Assembly: GCF_001984825.2 (NCBI RefSeq)
Contig: NZ_CP043318.1
Span: 4,092,001 to 4,156,000 of the forward strand
Source of the DNA: Enterobacter chengduensis
GTDB lineage: Bacteria; Pseudomonadota; Gammaproteobacteria; Enterobacterales; Enterobacteriaceae
Direction: 5' to 3'
Length of the DNA stretch: 64,000 nucleotides
This document shows positions 21,272-31,985 of the stretch, piece by piece (positions within the stretch are counted from its first letter, which is position 1; each line of letters starts with the position of its first letter). The translations under genes and the position numbers were made by a program. The notes under the pieces are model-generated. The model did no database searches and was not told where the DNA came from. It saw only the letters and a list, made by a program, of their open reading frames with translations.

Positions 21272-22465
21272 TCAACGGCGACGCTGCCAAACCCATAATA
21301 CAGCAATTGCAATCGCAAACAGTCCGCCAAAGCCGACGCCAATCCCCACCACCGGCACGCCCGCCTTCACCGCCAGCGAGTAGAGCCCGAGCATTAACAG
21401 CATCGCCAGGTTTTCACCGAGGTTTTGTACCGCAATGGCGTTCCCCGCACCGACCGTCTGCTTGCCCCGCTCCTGAAGCAACGCGTTGAGCGGTACCACG
21501 AAGAACCCGCCCAGAATACCAATCAGGATCAGCAGAGCATAAGCGGGCAATAACGCATGCTGCAGCGAGAAAATAAGCACCACCACGCCAATCAGGATCC
21601 CCGCGGGCATGCAGCGCGCCACCGTTTCGAGCGTCACCAGCTTCGCCGCCGCACCTGCCCCCACCACAATGCCGATGGCCACCATCGCATTAAGATAGGT
21701 TGGCGTCGCGTTGTCGGTAATGCCCAGCGCCACCGGCACCCACAGCACCAGCAGGAAGCGCAGCGTGACGCCTGCGCCCCAGAACATGCTGGTCCCCATC
21801 AGGGAGAAACGCGTCTCTCCGTTACGCCACAGCACGCGACAGGCGGTAAAGAAACTGCCGGTCATCGGCTTAAAGCGCCAGGACTGCCCCGGACGAGCCA
21901 CCGGCAGCTTAGGAATAAACAGGTTCGCCACGACCGCGCCGCCGTAGACCACCGCGCAGACGCCCAGCGCCGCCAGGACATGCCAGTCGGCCAGCACGCC
22001 GCCCGCGACGGATCCGAGCAGGATAGCGGCAATGGTGGATGACTCCATCAGGCCGTTGGCTTTCACCAGCTTATCGCCCGTGGTCAGCTCGCCGAGAATG
22101 CCATACTTCGCCGGGGAGTAGGCGGCAGCGCCAATGCCCACCAGCGTGTAGCCAATAAACGGGTTGAAGCCAAAGCAAATGCTGGCCGCACCCAGCAGCT
22201 TGAGACCGTTGGCAAACATCATCACCCGGCCTTTGGGGAAACTGTCCGCCACCTGACCGACGAACGGTGCAAAGATAATGTAAGCGCCCACAAACACCAT
22301 TTGCAGGATCGGCTGGCTCCAGTCGGGGTAAAACTCGGCTTTTAGCAGCGCCAGGGTGGCAAACAGCAGCGCGTTATCGCCGAACGCAGAGAGAAACTGC
22401 GCGGCGATAACGGCCATCATGCCTTTCGACCGGAGCGATGTGTTAGTGTGTACTGACTCACGCAT
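21272..22465 (-). CDS. lplT: Lysophospholipid transporter LplT
   Basis: A major-facilitator family inner-membrane flippase that brings lysophosphatidylethanolamine to the inner leaflet for re-acylation by Aas. The product is about 397 aa with 12 membrane segments. The start [15 protein letters not shown] at 22465 matches the family and overlaps the aas stop by 8 bp, so an ATG at 22486 is less likely. Conserved stretches include [13 protein letters not shown] and [15 protein letters not shown]. Confidence 0.96.
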   Translation of the reverse strand: MRESVHTNTSLRSKGMMAVIAAQFLSAFGDNALLFATLALLKAEFYPDWSQPILQMVFVGAYIIFAPFVGQVADSFPKGRVMMFANGLKLLGAASICFGFNPFIGYTLVGIGAAAYSPAKYGILGELTTGDKLVKANGLMESSTIAAILLGSVAGGVLADWHVLAALGVCAVVYGGAVVANLFIPKLPVARPGQSWRFKPMTGSFFTACRVLWRNGETRFSLMGTSMFWGAGVTLRFLLVLWVPVALGITDNATPTYLNAMVAIGIVVGAGAAAKLVTLETVARCMPAGILIGVVVLIFSLQHALLPAYALLILIGILGGFFVVPLNALLQERGKQTVGAGNAIAVQNLGENLAMLLMLGLYSLAVKAGVPVVGIGVGFGGLFAIAIAVLWVWQRRR

Positions 22466-24617
22466 TTTGCTGTTCCGCCTCTTCAACCATGCCTTTCAGG
22501 GTCACGAAATCGGGCTTCCCGCTACCAAGCACCGGAAGCTGCTTCAGGCAGCGGATATCGCGCGGCACGGCCAGTTCAGGGATACCGTGTTCACGCGCGT
22601 AGCTCAGTAACCGGTCGCGCTTCAGCTCAGCGTCGGTGGTAAACAGCACCAGCGCCTCGCCTTTGCTGGCATCGCTCTTCACCACCGTCGCATGCATTTT
22701 ATCCGCAGAGACGGCCGTCGCCAGCTGCTCAACCATTTCCAGAGAGACCATTTCACCGGCGATTTTGGCGAAGCGTTTCGCGCGCCCCTGAATCTGGACA
22801 AAGCCTTGTTCATCAAAACGGACAATATCCCCGGTGTCGTACCAGCCGGTTTCAACCTCGCCGTTGACGTTTTCCGCCGTCGGCACTTCCAGCACGCCCG
22901 GATTTTCCACGCGCAGATAACCGTTCATCACGTTTGGCCCCTTCAGCTGCAGGCGGCCACCGTCCTCAATGCCCGGCACGGCCAGCAGGCGCGCGTCCAT
23001 TCCCGGCAGAATGCGGCCTACCGTGCCCGGCTTCGCCGCCATCGGCACGTTAATCGAGACCACGGGCGCACACTCGGTAACGCCATAGCCTTCGAGAATG
23101 CGCAGGCCAAACTTGTCCTGCCAGATCTGACGGGTGCTCTCCTGCAGTTTTTCCGCACCGGCCACCACATACCGCACGCGATAGAAATCATACGGATTGG
23201 CGAAACGCGCATAGTTCCCCAGGAAGGTCGAGGTGCCGAACAGGACGGTGCAGTTACGGTCATACACCAGCTCCGGCACGATGCGGTAATGCAGCGGGCT
23301 CGGGTAGAGGAAGACTTCTGCGCCGGTCAGCAGCGGCGTAAACAGCCCCACCGTCAGGCCAAAGGAGTGGAACAGCGGCAGCGCCGACATAAAGCGGTCG
23401 TTTGCGGTAAAGTCGGCGATGCTTTTGATCTGCTCGACGTTCGCCAGAATGCTCTTGTGGCTGTGGACGACACCTTTCGGGTTGCCCTCCGAGCCCGAGG
23501 TGAAGAGGATAATCGCGTCATCTTCCGGTTGCTGCTTGACCTGCGCCAGACGCGGCATCAGCAGGTGAGCAAAAATCCACAGCTTGTCGCCGGTGGTGAC
23601 GTCCGCTTTCAGATCTTCCAGGAAGACCCAGCGCACCTGGGTCAGCTGCTCGGGAAGATGCCAGAGCTTGCCTTTGTCCAGGAACTGGCGGGAGGTAAAT
23701 AGGGTATTGATTTGCGCAGCGGTTATCGCGCTGGTCAACCCCTTCACGCCCGCCGTGTAGTTCATCATCGCCGGAATACGCCCGCGGGAGACCGCACCAA
23801 AAATCACCGCCGCGCTGATGCCTGCGTTAGGCAGCATCAGGCCAATCTTCTCGCCCTTCTTGCTGTACTTCTCCAGAATGCGGCCCACAAACAGGGTCTT
23901 GGTCAGCAGCTTACGGTAGGTATCCGGGGTAAAGTTGATGTCTTCGATGCAGTTTTTCTTCGCGCCATAGCGGTACTGCGCGGAAAGCAGAGATTCGTAC
24001 AGCGTTTCGCGCGGGCGCACGGCCATGCGCGCTTCCATCATAATCTGATGCAGCATTTCCCCGGCGATTTTACGGCGATCGCGGGCGCGCGGCGCTTCCG
24101 GCATGGGCAGTGACGTTGGCGGCAGAATGTGCAGTGTGATTTTTGGGAACAGACGCTGCTTCACCAGCCCTTTCAGGCGGCTGAAATGGGTCAGCTCTGC
24201 GCCCTCAATGCGCAGCGGCACCACGGTCGCTTTTGACTTCGCCGCGACAAACCCCGCGCCGTCGTAGATTTTCATCAGCGAACCGGTCACCGAAATACGC
24301 CCTTCCGGGAAAATAACCACCGGACGCCCCTGCTCAACCAGGCGAACCAGATGCTTAATCATCATCGGCTTGGTCGGGTCGAGCGGCACGAAATCAATTA
24401 GCGGCGTGAGCCAGCGCATGTACCACTGCTGGCTGATGGAGGTATAGACCGCAAACACCGGACGCACGGGTAAAAACAGCGCCAGCAGGATGCCGTCTAT
24501 GAAGGAGACATGGTTTGGTGTGATGAGAACGCGTTCGCCGCGAAGCGCCTGGGCATCGCCAGTGATGCGAATGCGAAAAAGAATACGGAACAGAGTACGG
24601 AAGAACCCAAATAGCAT
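22458..24617 (-). CDS. aas: Bifunctional acyl-ACP synthetase / 2-acyl-GPE acyltransferase Aas
   Basis: Recycles lysophospholipids: acyl-ACP synthesis plus transfer to 2-acyl-glycerophosphoethanolamine at the inner membrane. The start is 24617, MLFGFFRTL, with AAGGAG upstream, giving 719 aa as in E. coli. The N-terminal acyltransferase half has NHVSFIDG and FPEGRIS. The C-terminal AMP-binding half has [17 protein letters not shown] near residue 375 and the [12 protein letters not shown] region. It is coupled to lplT. Confidence 0.97.
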   Translation of the reverse strand: MLFGFFRTLFRILFRIRITGDAQALRGERVLITPNHVSFIDGILLALFLPVRPVFAVYTSISQQWYMRWLTPLIDFVPLDPTKPMMIKHLVRLVEQGRPVVIFPEGRISVTGSLMKIYDGAGFVAAKSKATVVPLRIEGAELTHFSRLKGLVKQRLFPKITLHILPPTSLPMPEAPRARDRRKIAGEMLHQIMMEARMAVRPRETLYESLLSAQYRYGAKKNCIEDINFTPDTYRKLLTKTLFVGRILEKYSKKGEKIGLMLPNAGISAAVIFGAVSRGRIPAMMNYTAGVKGLTSAITAAQINTLFTSRQFLDKGKLWHLPEQLTQVRWVFLEDLKADVTTGDKLWIFAHLLMPRLAQVKQQPEDDAIILFTSGSEGNPKGVVHSHKSILANVEQIKSIADFTANDRFMSALPLFHSFGLTVGLFTPLLTGAEVFLYPSPLHYRIVPELVYDRNCTVLFGTSTFLGNYARFANPYDFYRVRYVVAGAEKLQESTRQIWQDKFGLRILEGYGVTECAPVVSINVPMAAKPGTVGRILPGMDARLLAVPGIEDGGRLQLKGPNVMNGYLRVENPGVLEVPTAENVNGEVETGWYDTGDIVRFDEQGFVQIQGRAKRFAKIAGEMVSLEMVEQLATAVSADKMHATVVKSDASKGEALVLFTTDAELKRDRLLSYAREHGIPELAVPRDIRCLKQLPVLGSGKPDFVTLKGMVEEAEQQNA

Positions 24618-24712
24618 CTCAACTCCTTTTGCCAGCCAGCGTGGAGGGGTGGAAGTAAATGGTGGCAGATTACACGAGAAGTAATAGAGGAGCGACAGCA
24701 AAAGTGGAGGCG

Positions 24713-24798
24713 AAAAAAAACCTGCGCATCCGCGCAGGTTGGTGCAAGAGATGAGTACGAAACCGTACTAAGAATTCTCACCAATCAATACCTCTGGG
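24713..24798 (-). ncRNA. omrA: OmrA/OmrB-family small RNA
   Basis: On the minus strand the RNA would start CCCAGAGGTATTGATTGG, the conserved seed end of OmrA and OmrB. It ends in the terminator AACCTGCGC, GATG, GCGCAGGTT and a U-run. In E. coli these Hfq-dependent RNAs lie between aas and galR, are activated by OmpR, and repress ompT, cirA, fepA, csgD and others. Only one copy is present here instead of the E. coli tandem pair. Assignment to A or B is arbitrary because the 3' half of a lone copy cannot be assigned. Confidence 0.93.
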
Positions 24799-25008
24799 AT
24801 CTCGACTGTATCAATCTCTTTAACATCCTCGCCATCGGACAATCGCAACAGCCTGAGGCAAAGTGTAACTAAAGGTTCAGATTGACATTATTCAGACATG
24901 ACTGCGCGTGTAACGATTACACTACCGGGGGTGTGCTGCGTCACGTTTGTGGCGTAGGGGAAATCGCTCCCCTTGAATGCACGCCGCTTTTCCGCAACAC
25001 TATTTGGT

Positions 25009-25024
25009 GTGTAAACGCTTACCC
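25009..25024. promoter_or_regulatory. Probable GalR/GalS operator upstream of galR
   Basis: GTGTAAACGCTTACCC is a near-palindrome matching the gal operator pattern GTGnAAnCGnTTnCAC at all but one position. It lies 19 bp before the galR start and suggests autoregulation. Confidence 0.65.
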
Positions 25025-25042
25025 CCAATAAGAAGGTAATGA

Positions 25043-26059
25043 ATGGCGACAATAAAGGATGTGGCCCGTCTGGCTGGCGTGTCGGTGGCAACCGTCTCGC
25101 GCGTGATTAATGATTCACCCAAAGCCAGTGACGCATCACGTCAGGCGGTACAGAGCGCCATGGAATCCCTGAATTATCATCCCAACGCCAACGCCCGCGC
25201 GCTCGCGCAGCAGTCCACAGAAACCATTGGTCTGGTGGTGGGCGATGTCTCCGATCCCTTTTTCGGCGCCATGGTGAAAGCCGTTGAGCAGGTTTCTTAT
25301 CAGACAGGCAATTTTTTGCTGATCGGCAATGGCTATCATAATGAACAAAAAGAACGCCAGGCCATCGAACAGCTGATCCGCCACCGCTGCGCGGCGCTGG
25401 TGGTTCACGCCAAAATGATCCCGGATGCCGAACTGATTCATCTGATGAAGCAGATCCCCGGAATGGTCATCATCAACCGCACTATTCCCGGGTTTGAAAA
25501 ACGCTGCGTGGCGCTCGACGACCGTTACGGCGCGTGGCTTGCGACCCGCCATCTGATTCAACAGGGCCACACCCGGATTGGCTATCTCTGCTCCAATCAT
25601 CCGATTTCTGATGCGGAAGACCGCCTGCAGGGCTATTACGATGCCCTGCGCGAGAACGGGCTGCCGTGTAATGACCGTCTGGTAGCCTACGGCGAACCGG
25701 ATGAGAGCGGCGGTGAGCAGGCCATGACCGAGCTGCTGGGCCGCGGACGAAACTTCACGGCGGTGGCCAGCTATAACGACTCCATGGCCGCAGGCGCGAT
25801 GGGGGTGCTGAACGACAACGGGATTGAGGTACCGGCAGAGATCTCACTGATTGGCTTTGATGACGTGCTGGTCTCTCGCTACGTGCGCCCGCGCCTGACC
25901 ACCGTGCGCTACCCGATCGTTACCATGGCAACGCAGGCCGCCGAGCTGGCGTTAGCCCTGGCGGAGCAGCGCCAGCCGCCGGATATTACCCATCTCTTCA
26001 GCCCAACCCTGGTGCGCCGTCACTCCGTTGCGTCCCCGTCAGAAGCGCAGAGCGAATAG
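25043..26059 (+). CDS. galR: Galactose operon repressor GalR
   Basis: A LacI-family repressor of galactose transport and catabolism genes that releases DNA on binding D-galactose. The product is 338 aa. The N-terminal helix-turn-helix is at residues 1-25 (MATIKDVARLAGVSVATVSR) with the hinge helix region near 50. The periplasmic-binding-like inducer domain ends VRRHSVASPSEAQSE. Its 3' end overlaps the convergent GNAT gene by 40 bp. Confidence 0.96.
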   Translation: MATIKDVARLAGVSVATVSRVINDSPKASDASRQAVQSAMESLNYHPNANARALAQQSTETIGLVVGDVSDPFFGAMVKAVEQVSYQTGNFLLIGNGYHNEQKERQAIEQLIRHRCAALVVHAKMIPDAELIHLMKQIPGMVIINRTIPGFEKRCVALDDRYGAWLATRHLIQQGHTRIGYLCSNHPISDAEDRLQGYYDALRENGLPCNDRLVAYGEPDESGGEQAMTELLGRGRNFTAVASYNDSMAAGAMGVLNDNGIEVPAEISLIGFDDVLVSRYVRPRLTTVRYPIVTMATQAAELALALAEQRQPPDITHLFSPTLVRRHSVASPSEAQSE

Positions 26060-26505
26060 CGGTAAAGGTGTACCGTCTTGTTCGGGTATTCGAGCGCATC
26101 GCCAACGTACCGCCAGCCGTAACGTTCGTAAAAGTCGCGGCAGGCGGACCAAAGGTGCAGCTCTTCATATCCCGCCCGCGCGGCCCAGCTGATGACATGC
26201 TGCTGTAGCTTTCCTGCCAGGCCCTTGCCTCGCGCCGCGTCGTCAACGTAGAGCGCCGCCAGCCACGGAAAGAGATCCTGACGGGCGATCAAATCGCAGC
26301 GCCAGAGCCCTACCGTGCCGAGAATCCGTTCGTCTTCTACGGCGATAAAGGTCAGCGGTAATGCGCCCGGCGCCTGGCTGTGCTCAATAATGCTGTGGAA
26401 AAATTCCCGGGGCAGCCCTTCGCCAAAGGCCTGCCAGAGCCAGTCGGTAACCTGCTCCGCATAGTGCGGTGCCTGGTAAAGCGGGAGGATGACAGTTTTA
26501 TTCAC
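26020..26505 (-). CDS. GNAT family N-acetyltransferase
   Basis: A 161-aa GCN5-related acetyltransferase. The acetyl-CoA loop is visible as YVDDAARGKGLAGKLQQH at about residues 90-107, preceded by FIAVEDERILGTVGLWRCD, the central beta strands. The substrate is unknown. It is inserted between galR and lysA relative to E. coli K-12 and is convergent with galR. Confidence 0.85.
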   Translation of the reverse strand: MNKTVILPLYQAPHYAEQVTDWLWQAFGEGLPREFFHSIIEHSQAPGALPLTFIAVEDERILGTVGLWRCDLIARQDLFPWLAALYVDDAARGKGLAGKLQQHVISWAARAGYEELHLWSACRDFYERYGWRYVGDALEYPNKTVHLYRYSLCASDGDATE

Positions 26506-26696
26506 GTTTCACCTGCGTTTTCTCATGGGGTTGCTAGCCTGACGCCCCAGCCGGACTCGGCGATTATTTTACCAGAGTCAGACGAATCGTTACCGAAAAG
26601 CGTGATCGTGGCAGAAGTTTTGCGCTTCCCGCATCGCTTATACGCCGTGAGGTCTGTGTTAAACTGCAGGCCATTACGTGGAAGCAGGAATGTAGA

Positions 26697-27734
26697 ATGG
26701 CAACAATGCTGGATGTCTCACTGCGTGCGGGCGTGTCGAAGGCCACGGTATCGCGCGTGCTGAACGGCACGGGTCAGGTCAAAGAGAGTACGCGTCAGCA
26801 GGTATTTGCGGCGATGGAAGCGCTGGGCTATCGCCCAAACTTTCTCGCGCGCTCGCTGGCTAACCAGACCAGCAACAGCATTGGTCTGGTGGTTTCCACC
26901 TTCGACGGCTTTTACTTTGGCCGGCTTCTCCAGCAGGCATCGCGGCAGACCGAAACCCACGGGAAACAGCTGATCGTCACCGACGGTCACGACGCGCCGG
27001 AGCAGGAAGAACAGGCGGTGCAGATGCTGGCCGATCGCCAGTGCGATGCCATCGTGCTTTATACCCGCTACATGAGCGAAAAAACGATCGTCAAAATGAT
27101 GAACACCGTGAAAACGCCGCTGGTGGTCATTAACCGTGAAGTGAGTCAGGCGCCGGATCGCTGCGTGTTCTTCGAACAGCAGGATGCCGCGTTTAAGGCC
27201 GTTGATTACCTGATCGGCCAGGGCCATCGGGAGATCGCCTGTATCACCGTTCCGATCCACACCCCAACCGGGAAAGCAAGGCTGATGGGCTATCGCAAGG
27301 CGCTGGAAAAGCACGGCATCCGTCTGGACGAGCGTCGGATAAAGTACGGCGATGCGGGAATGACGCGGGGGTACGAGCTGTGCAAGGAGCTGATTGCCGA
27401 CGGCGTATCGTTTAGCGCCCTGTTTGCCTGTAACGACGATATGGCGCTGGGTGCGTCTAAAGCGCTGCACCAGGCGGGGCTTAAAATCCCGCAGGATATT
27501 TCTCTGTTCGGCTTTGACGATGCCCCATGCGCGAAATGGCTGGAGCCTGCGCTCTCATCGGTGTATCTGCCTATCGACAGTATGATTGTCACGGCCATCG
27601 ATCAGGCGATCCGGCTGGCAAAAAACCAGCCGGTCGATGCGATCCCACCGTTTACCGGCACGCTGGTTTTACGCGATTCGGTCACGGCGGGGCCGTACTT
27701 TCATCAGATGAGCTCTAAAGCCAGCAGTTCCTGA
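26697..27734 (+). CDS. LacI-family transcriptional regulator, AscG/GalS-like
   Basis: A 345-aa LacI-type repressor. The helix-turn-helix MLDVSLRAGVSKATVSRVLN is at residues 4-23, and the ligand domain carries FACNDDMALGASKALHQAG and ISLFGFDDAPCA. It resembles the E. coli beta-glucoside regulator AscG more than GalR, especially in the DNA-reading helix and the NGTGQV turn. No sugar operon adjoins it, so the regulon must lie elsewhere. Its 3' end overlaps lysA by 31 bp, tail to tail. The effector is unknown. Confidence 0.85.
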   Translation: MATMLDVSLRAGVSKATVSRVLNGTGQVKESTRQQVFAAMEALGYRPNFLARSLANQTSNSIGLVVSTFDGFYFGRLLQQASRQTETHGKQLIVTDGHDAPEQEEQAVQMLADRQCDAIVLYTRYMSEKTIVKMMNTVKTPLVVINREVSQAPDRCVFFEQQDAAFKAVDYLIGQGHREIACITVPIHTPTGKARLMGYRKALEKHGIRLDERRIKYGDAGMTRGYELCKELIADGVSFSALFACNDDMALGASKALHQAGLKIPQDISLFGFDDAPCAKWLEPALSSVYLPIDSMIVTAIDQAIRLAKNQPVDAIPPFTGTLVLRDSVTAGPYFHQMSSKASSS

Positions 27735-28966
27735 ATGGTCTGGCGACGACGAATAAGCCGTGCCTTGCCGTTATCAAACAGCACTTCCGGCAGCAGCGGG
27801 CGGCTGTTGTAGTTAGAGGACATTGACGCCCCGTAGGCACCGGTGTCATGCAGCACAAGATAATCACCCGGCTTGACCTCCGGCAGCGCGCGGGTCTCCA
27901 CTTTGCCACCCTCCTGCTGGGTGAATACGTCACCCGATTCGCACAGCGGCCCGGCAACCACCGTCTCAAGGCGCGGCGCCTGCGTTAAGTCGCGGCCGTC
28001 GGCGGCCAGGGCGGTTATGTGGTGATAGCTGCCGTACATGGACGGACGCATCAGATCGTTAAAGCCTGCGTCAATCAGGACGAAGTGGCGAGAGCCCATC
28101 TCCTTCACGCTGCGCACCTGCGAAACCAGCACGCCCGCTTCCGCCACCAGGAAGCGACCCGGCTCAATTTCCAGCTTCACCGCATGGCCCAGATGCGCGG
28201 CGATTTGATCGCGCGCGGCGCTCCACAGGCCGTAATAGTGATCGGTATCGATCGCCTCTTCCCCTTCGCGATACGGGATGGAGAGACCGCCACCGGCAGA
28301 GATCGCCTCCAGATCCTGACCGAAGTCGACAACCTGACGCACCATCGCGCCGCACACCTGCTCCAGGTGGCCATAATCCACGCCGGATCCAATGTGCATA
28401 TGAATCCCCACCAGCTTCAGGCCGTAGCGCTGCAGTACCGCCAGCGCGGCAGGCATATCGGCATACCAGATCCCGTGCTTGCTGTTTTCGCCGCCGGTAT
28501 TGGTTTTTTGGCTGTGACCATGACCAAAGCCCGGGTTTACGCGCAGCCAGACGCGGTGGCCGGGGGAAACCTGACCCAGCTGCTCCAGCATATCCACAGA
28601 GCCGGCATTCACCGGGATCTGCAGTTCGTGGACGCGCGCCAGCGTCGCATCGTCGATCACATCGGCGGTAAAGACGATCGCATCGCTGTCGGCTTTCGGA
28701 TCGAATCCGGCCGCCAGCGCGCGCTCGATTTCGCCAAGTGAGACGGAGTCGACCTTCACGCCCTGCTCACGCATCAGGCGCAGTATATGGATATTGGAGC
28801 AGGCCTTCTGGGCAAAACGCACCACGTCAAACTGATGCAGGGCGGCGATCTTCTCGCGGACGATCTGCGCGTCGTAGACCCACACCGGACAGCCAAACTC
28901 GGCGGGCAGGCGCAGCAGGTTGTCGGCGTTCAAATCGGTATCAGTCTGGTTAAGCGGGCGTGGCAT
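27704..28966 (-). CDS. lysA: Diaminopimelate decarboxylase
   Basis: A PLP enzyme converting meso-diaminopimelate to L-lysine, the last step of lysine biosynthesis. From ATG 28966 the product is 420 aa, as in E. coli. GGAG lies six bases upstream of this ATG, whereas an ATG six bases earlier abuts it. The PLP lysine is in RFAQKACSN near residue 54. The glycine-rich SAGGGLSIPY and the substrate cysteine loop PLCESGD are present. It is divergent from its activator lysR. Confidence 0.98.
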   Translation of the reverse strand: MPRPLNQTDTDLNADNLLRLPAEFGCPVWVYDAQIVREKIAALHQFDVVRFAQKACSNIHILRLMREQGVKVDSVSLGEIERALAAGFDPKADSDAIVFTADVIDDATLARVHELQIPVNAGSVDMLEQLGQVSPGHRVWLRVNPGFGHGHSQKTNTGGENSKHGIWYADMPAALAVLQRYGLKLVGIHMHIGSGVDYGHLEQVCGAMVRQVVDFGQDLEAISAGGGLSIPYREGEEAIDTDHYYGLWSAARDQIAAHLGHAVKLEIEPGRFLVAEAGVLVSQVRSVKEMGSRHFVLIDAGFNDLMRPSMYGSYHHITALAADGRDLTQAPRLETVVAGPLCESGDVFTQQEGGKVETRALPEVKPGDYLVLHDTGAYGASMSSNYNSRPLLPEVLFDNGKARLIRRRQTIQELLALELI

Positions 28967-29019
28967 GGTCATCTCCGGATAAATTCATTTTTTATGATTA
29001 CGCCACAGCGCAAAGAGAA

Positions 29020-29038
29020 TAAAAAATATCGTTTTATC
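29020..29038. promoter_or_regulatory. Candidate LysR binding site in lysA-lysR spacer
   Basis: ATAAAA, seven bases, TTTTAT form a 19-bp palindrome of the T-N11-A type used by LysR-family regulators. It lies midway in the 122-bp divergent spacer, where LysR is known to activate lysA and repress itself. Confidence 0.5.
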
Positions 29039-29088
29039 GCGAGTCTATGCAAAAATGATATGGACAGTTATCTGATTTCAGGTGCCCT

Positions 29089-30015
29089 ATGCCCGCCGTC
29101 AATTTACGCCACATCGAGATTTTTCACGCCGTGATGACCACCGGCAATCTCACCGAAGCCGCACAGATGCTGCATACCTCGCAGCCGACCGTGAGCCGCG
29201 AGCTGGCGCGCTTCGAGAAAGTGCTGGAGCTGAAGCTGTTCGAGCGCACCCGGGGCAGGCTTCACCCGACGGTGCAGGGGTTACGCCTGTTCGAGGAGGT
29301 CCAGCGCTCCTGGTACGGGCTGGACAGAATCGTGAGTGCTGCGGAAAGCCTGCGCGAGTTTCGTCAGGGCGAGCTGTCAATTGTCTGCCTGCCCGTCTTT
29401 TCGCAATCCTTTTTGCCGATGCTGTTGCAGCCCTTTCTGGCCCGCTACCCGGAGGTCAGTCTCACCATCGTGCCGCAGGAGTCTCCCCTGCTTGAAGAGT
29501 GGCTTTCGGCCCAGCGTCACGATTTAGGCCTGACTGAAACCCTCTCCACGCCAGCGGGAACGGCGCGTACGGAATTGATCTCATTAGATGAAGTGTGCGT
29601 TTTGCCCGCCGGGCATCGGCTTGCCGATAAGGCGGTGCTCGCGCCTGAGGATTTTCACGGGGAAAACTACATCAGCCTGTCGCAGACCGACAGTTACCGA
29701 CAGCTGCTGGATACGCTGTTTGCCGAGCATCAGGTCAAACGGCGAATGGTAGTGGAAACGCACAGCGCGGCGTCGATTTGCGCGATGGTGCGGGCGGGCG
29801 TGGGCGTCGCGGTGGTTAACCCGCTCACGGCGCTGGACTATGCCGGAAGCGGGATCGTCATCCGCCGTTTTAGCGTATCCGTCCCGTTCACCGTGAGCCT
29901 GATCCGCCCCCTGCACCGCCCGGCTTCCGCGCTGGTAGAGGCTTTTACAGAACATATGATTGAGCACGCACGTCAGGTGGCGCTTCGCTTGCCTGACCTG
30001 CAAAACGCATTATGA
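29089..30015 (+). CDS. lysR: Transcriptional activator of lysA, LysR
   Basis: The founding LysR-type regulator, which activates lysA in response to diaminopimelate. The product is 308 aa (311 in E. coli). The winged helix-turn-helix covers residues 1-60 ([20 protein letters not shown], then [13 protein letters not shown]). The effector domain follows. It is divergent from lysA, and its stop overlaps the convergent ygeA stop by 6 bp. Confidence 0.96.
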   Translation: MPAVNLRHIEIFHAVMTTGNLTEAAQMLHTSQPTVSRELARFEKVLELKLFERTRGRLHPTVQGLRLFEEVQRSWYGLDRIVSAAESLREFRQGELSIVCLPVFSQSFLPMLLQPFLARYPEVSLTIVPQESPLLEEWLSAQRHDLGLTETLSTPAGTARTELISLDEVCVLPAGHRLADKAVLAPEDFHGENYISLSQTDSYRQLLDTLFAEHQVKRRMVVETHSAASICAMVRAGVGVAVVNPLTALDYAGSGIVIRRFSVSVPFTVSLIRPLHRPASALVEAFTEHMIEHARQVALRLPDLQNAL

Positions 30016-30702
30016 CAGCATGAACGCCACGGCATCCTCTGCATGGATGGCGGTGGTATCAAATACCGGAATGGGGCTTTGCTCAGCCGGTACGAGCAGG
30101 CCAATCTCGGTACAGCCGAAGATAACCCCCTCGGCCCCCTGCTGCGCGAGCTTCTCGATGACGCTGACGTAGAAGGCGCGGGAAGATTCGCTGAAGGTCC
30201 CAAGGCAGAGCTCGTCAAAGATAATCTGATTAATGCGCGCCCGGTCTTCTTCATCAGGGATCGGGCTTTCGATCCCGAATTCGCCGTGCAAGCGTCCGCG
30301 ATAAAAATCCTGTTCCATGGTGTAGCGCGTGCCCAGCAGCGCTACGCGGCGCATCCCGGATGCCGCAATTGCACGCCCGGTCGCGTCCGCAATATGCAGG
30401 AACGGCAGCGAGCAGCGGTCCTCGATATGCGACGCCACTTTGTGCATGGTGTTGGTACAAAGCACGATACCCTCGGCACCGGCACGCTCCAGTCCCAGCG
30501 CCGCCTGGGCCAGGATTTCTCCGGCTTTATCCCACTCGCCGCTCGACTGGCAGGCTTCGATTTCATGGAAATCAACGCTGTGCAGCAGCAGGCTTGCGGA
30601 GTGCAGACCGCCCAGACGCTGCTTTACCCCTTCGTTAATCAGGCGATAATACGGGATTGTCGATTCCCAGCTCATCCCCCCTAACAGGCCGATCGTTTTC
30701 AT
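30010..30702 (-). CDS. ygeA: Amino acid racemase YgeA
   Basis: A PLP-independent Asp/Glu racemase-family enzyme; the E. coli homologue is a broad-specificity amino acid racemase. Starting at the second ATG (30702, better spaced from GGAGGG) it is 230 aa, as in E. coli. The two catalytic cysteines sit in VLCTNTMHK near residue 83 and FGCTEIGLL near residue 197. It is convergent with lysR. Confidence 0.93.
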   Translation of the reverse strand: MKTIGLLGGMSWESTIPYYRLINEGVKQRLGGLHSASLLLHSVDFHEIEACQSSGEWDKAGEILAQAALGLERAGAEGIVLCTNTMHKVASHIEDRCSLPFLHIADATGRAIAASGMRRVALLGTRYTMEQDFYRGRLHGEFGIESPIPDEEDRARINQIIFDELCLGTFSESSRAFYVSVIEKLAQQGAEGVIFGCTEIGLLVPAEQSPIPVFDTTAIHAEDAVAFMLS

Positions 30703-30750
30703 CATCCCTCCTTATCTTCGATCTCTTTTTGTAACACAACCGATGTACAT

Positions 30751-30781
30751 AAAAAAAGGCGCTTTAATCAGCGCCTTTTTT
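30751..30781. terminator. Bidirectional terminator between ygeA and fepE
   Basis: The symmetric stem GGCGCT / AGCGCC with a TTAATC loop is flanked by a run of A on the left and a run of T on the right. It lies 12 bp after the fepE stop. Confidence 0.88.
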
Positions 30782-30792
30782 AACTGCGGGGT

Positions 30793-31917
30793 TTATTCCG
30801 TCACCGGTTCGGGGAGCGGGTTACGGCTGAGCATCGCCTCGCGCAGCAAAACGCTGCCGCAGGCAAACAGCCCACCCAGGAGCGCCGCCAGAACAACAAT
30901 CAGAGCCTTGCCCGGGCCATCCTTTTTCACCGGCATGGAAGGAGAGAGCTGATACATGAATGGCTCAAGCTTAACGTCTGCAAAGGAGAGCTTTTTCAGC
31001 TGCGCGAGGTGGTATTCCCGGTTCTGGAAATCCGCATTCAGCTCGGTCACGTCCCTGAGATTTTTTTCAATCTGCAGCTTTTGCGCGATGCCGTCAGCGC
31101 CGAGCGAAACGGAATAGTCCGGATCGTCTTTTACCGCCTGCCCGTTGCTGTAGACCGGCTTCTTAATGCCTGCGGCATTCGCTACTTCCAGGGAATAATT
31201 CAGACGCTGCAGGTTGGTATTGTGAATATTGGTCAAACGGACGCGATCCAGCTCCAGCTGCTGGGCAACGACGTTGGTTTTCAGGGCGATCTGGTTGCGG
31301 ATATTCTGCACCGTCTCTTTTTCAACAATAGCTGCGATATAATCGATGTATCCCGACAGGACGGCTTGCGCATCGGCTGCCGTCGGCGCAGTAAAGCTTA
31401 ACGTCCAGGAAACGTAAGGCGCTTTATCCGCGTCTTTTCCCTGAGCGTCATTTGCCGCTTTCATTCGGTCCGAGATGTTCACTATCGCCCGATGAAGATC
31501 AAGCGGATCCACCTCGGCCTCTTTAAGTTGCGCCATCACGTAAGGGGAGGATTTCAGGTACTCCTCGAGCAACGACTGCGACTGAAACTTTTTAATAAAG
31601 AGGTCAAAGACTTCCGGGCGGGTAATCTGCGCGTCTACGTCAAGCACCTGAAGTGCCACCAGCATCTGACGCAAGGGGTTCCACTGCGATTGCTCCGCCT
31701 GGGTGATCACCGCTTTACTGGTCCACTTCTGCGGCAGTAAAAATGAAATGGCGAGACCAACCAGTGCAAACGCGAAGGTAACCGCGACGATGCGTTTTTT
31801 CGCCGCGAGAAGAACCCCTAACAGGCCTAAAAGATCTATCTCTTTAGCGTGAATAGCCGGGGGGGCATAATGGGGGAAATCAAGATCGCTATTTTTTTTG
31901 ATATCTATCTCAGACAT
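30793..31917 (-). CDS. fepE: LPS O-antigen chain-length determinant, Wzz(fepE) type
   Basis: A polysaccharide co-polymerase of class 1 that sets long or very long O-antigen modal length with Wzy in the inner membrane. From ATG 31917 it is 374 aa. TM1 is near residues 40-62 and TM2 near 339-360, enclosing a periplasmic coiled-coil domain. The segment before TM2, SPSMPVKKDGPGKALIV, carries the Wzz proline-glycine signature. Similarity over the domain points to FepE rather than WzzB (AAGIKKPVYSNGQAVKDDPD). An upstream ATG at 31944 is possible but breaks the family N terminus. In E. coli K-12, fepE sits in the enterobactin locus, so this location is unusual. Confidence 0.9.
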   Translation of the reverse strand: MSEIDIKKNSDLDFPHYAPPAIHAKEIDLLGLLGVLLAAKKRIVAVTFAFALVGLAISFLLPQKWTSKAVITQAEQSQWNPLRQMLVALQVLDVDAQITRPEVFDLFIKKFQSQSLLEEYLKSSPYVMAQLKEAEVDPLDLHRAIVNISDRMKAANDAQGKDADKAPYVSWTLSFTAPTAADAQAVLSGYIDYIAAIVEKETVQNIRNQIALKTNVVAQQLELDRVRLTNIHNTNLQRLNYSLEVANAAGIKKPVYSNGQAVKDDPDYSVSLGADGIAQKLQIEKNLRDVTELNADFQNREYHLAQLKKLSFADVKLEPFMYQLSPSMPVKKDGPGKALIVVLAALLGGLFACGSVLLREAMLSRNPLPEPVTE

Positions 31918-31985
31918 ATGAATTATTTTTAGGATGCCCTGCATCTTTGCTCAAACGTTAGCGGTGGTCCGATGATACAGCACCT

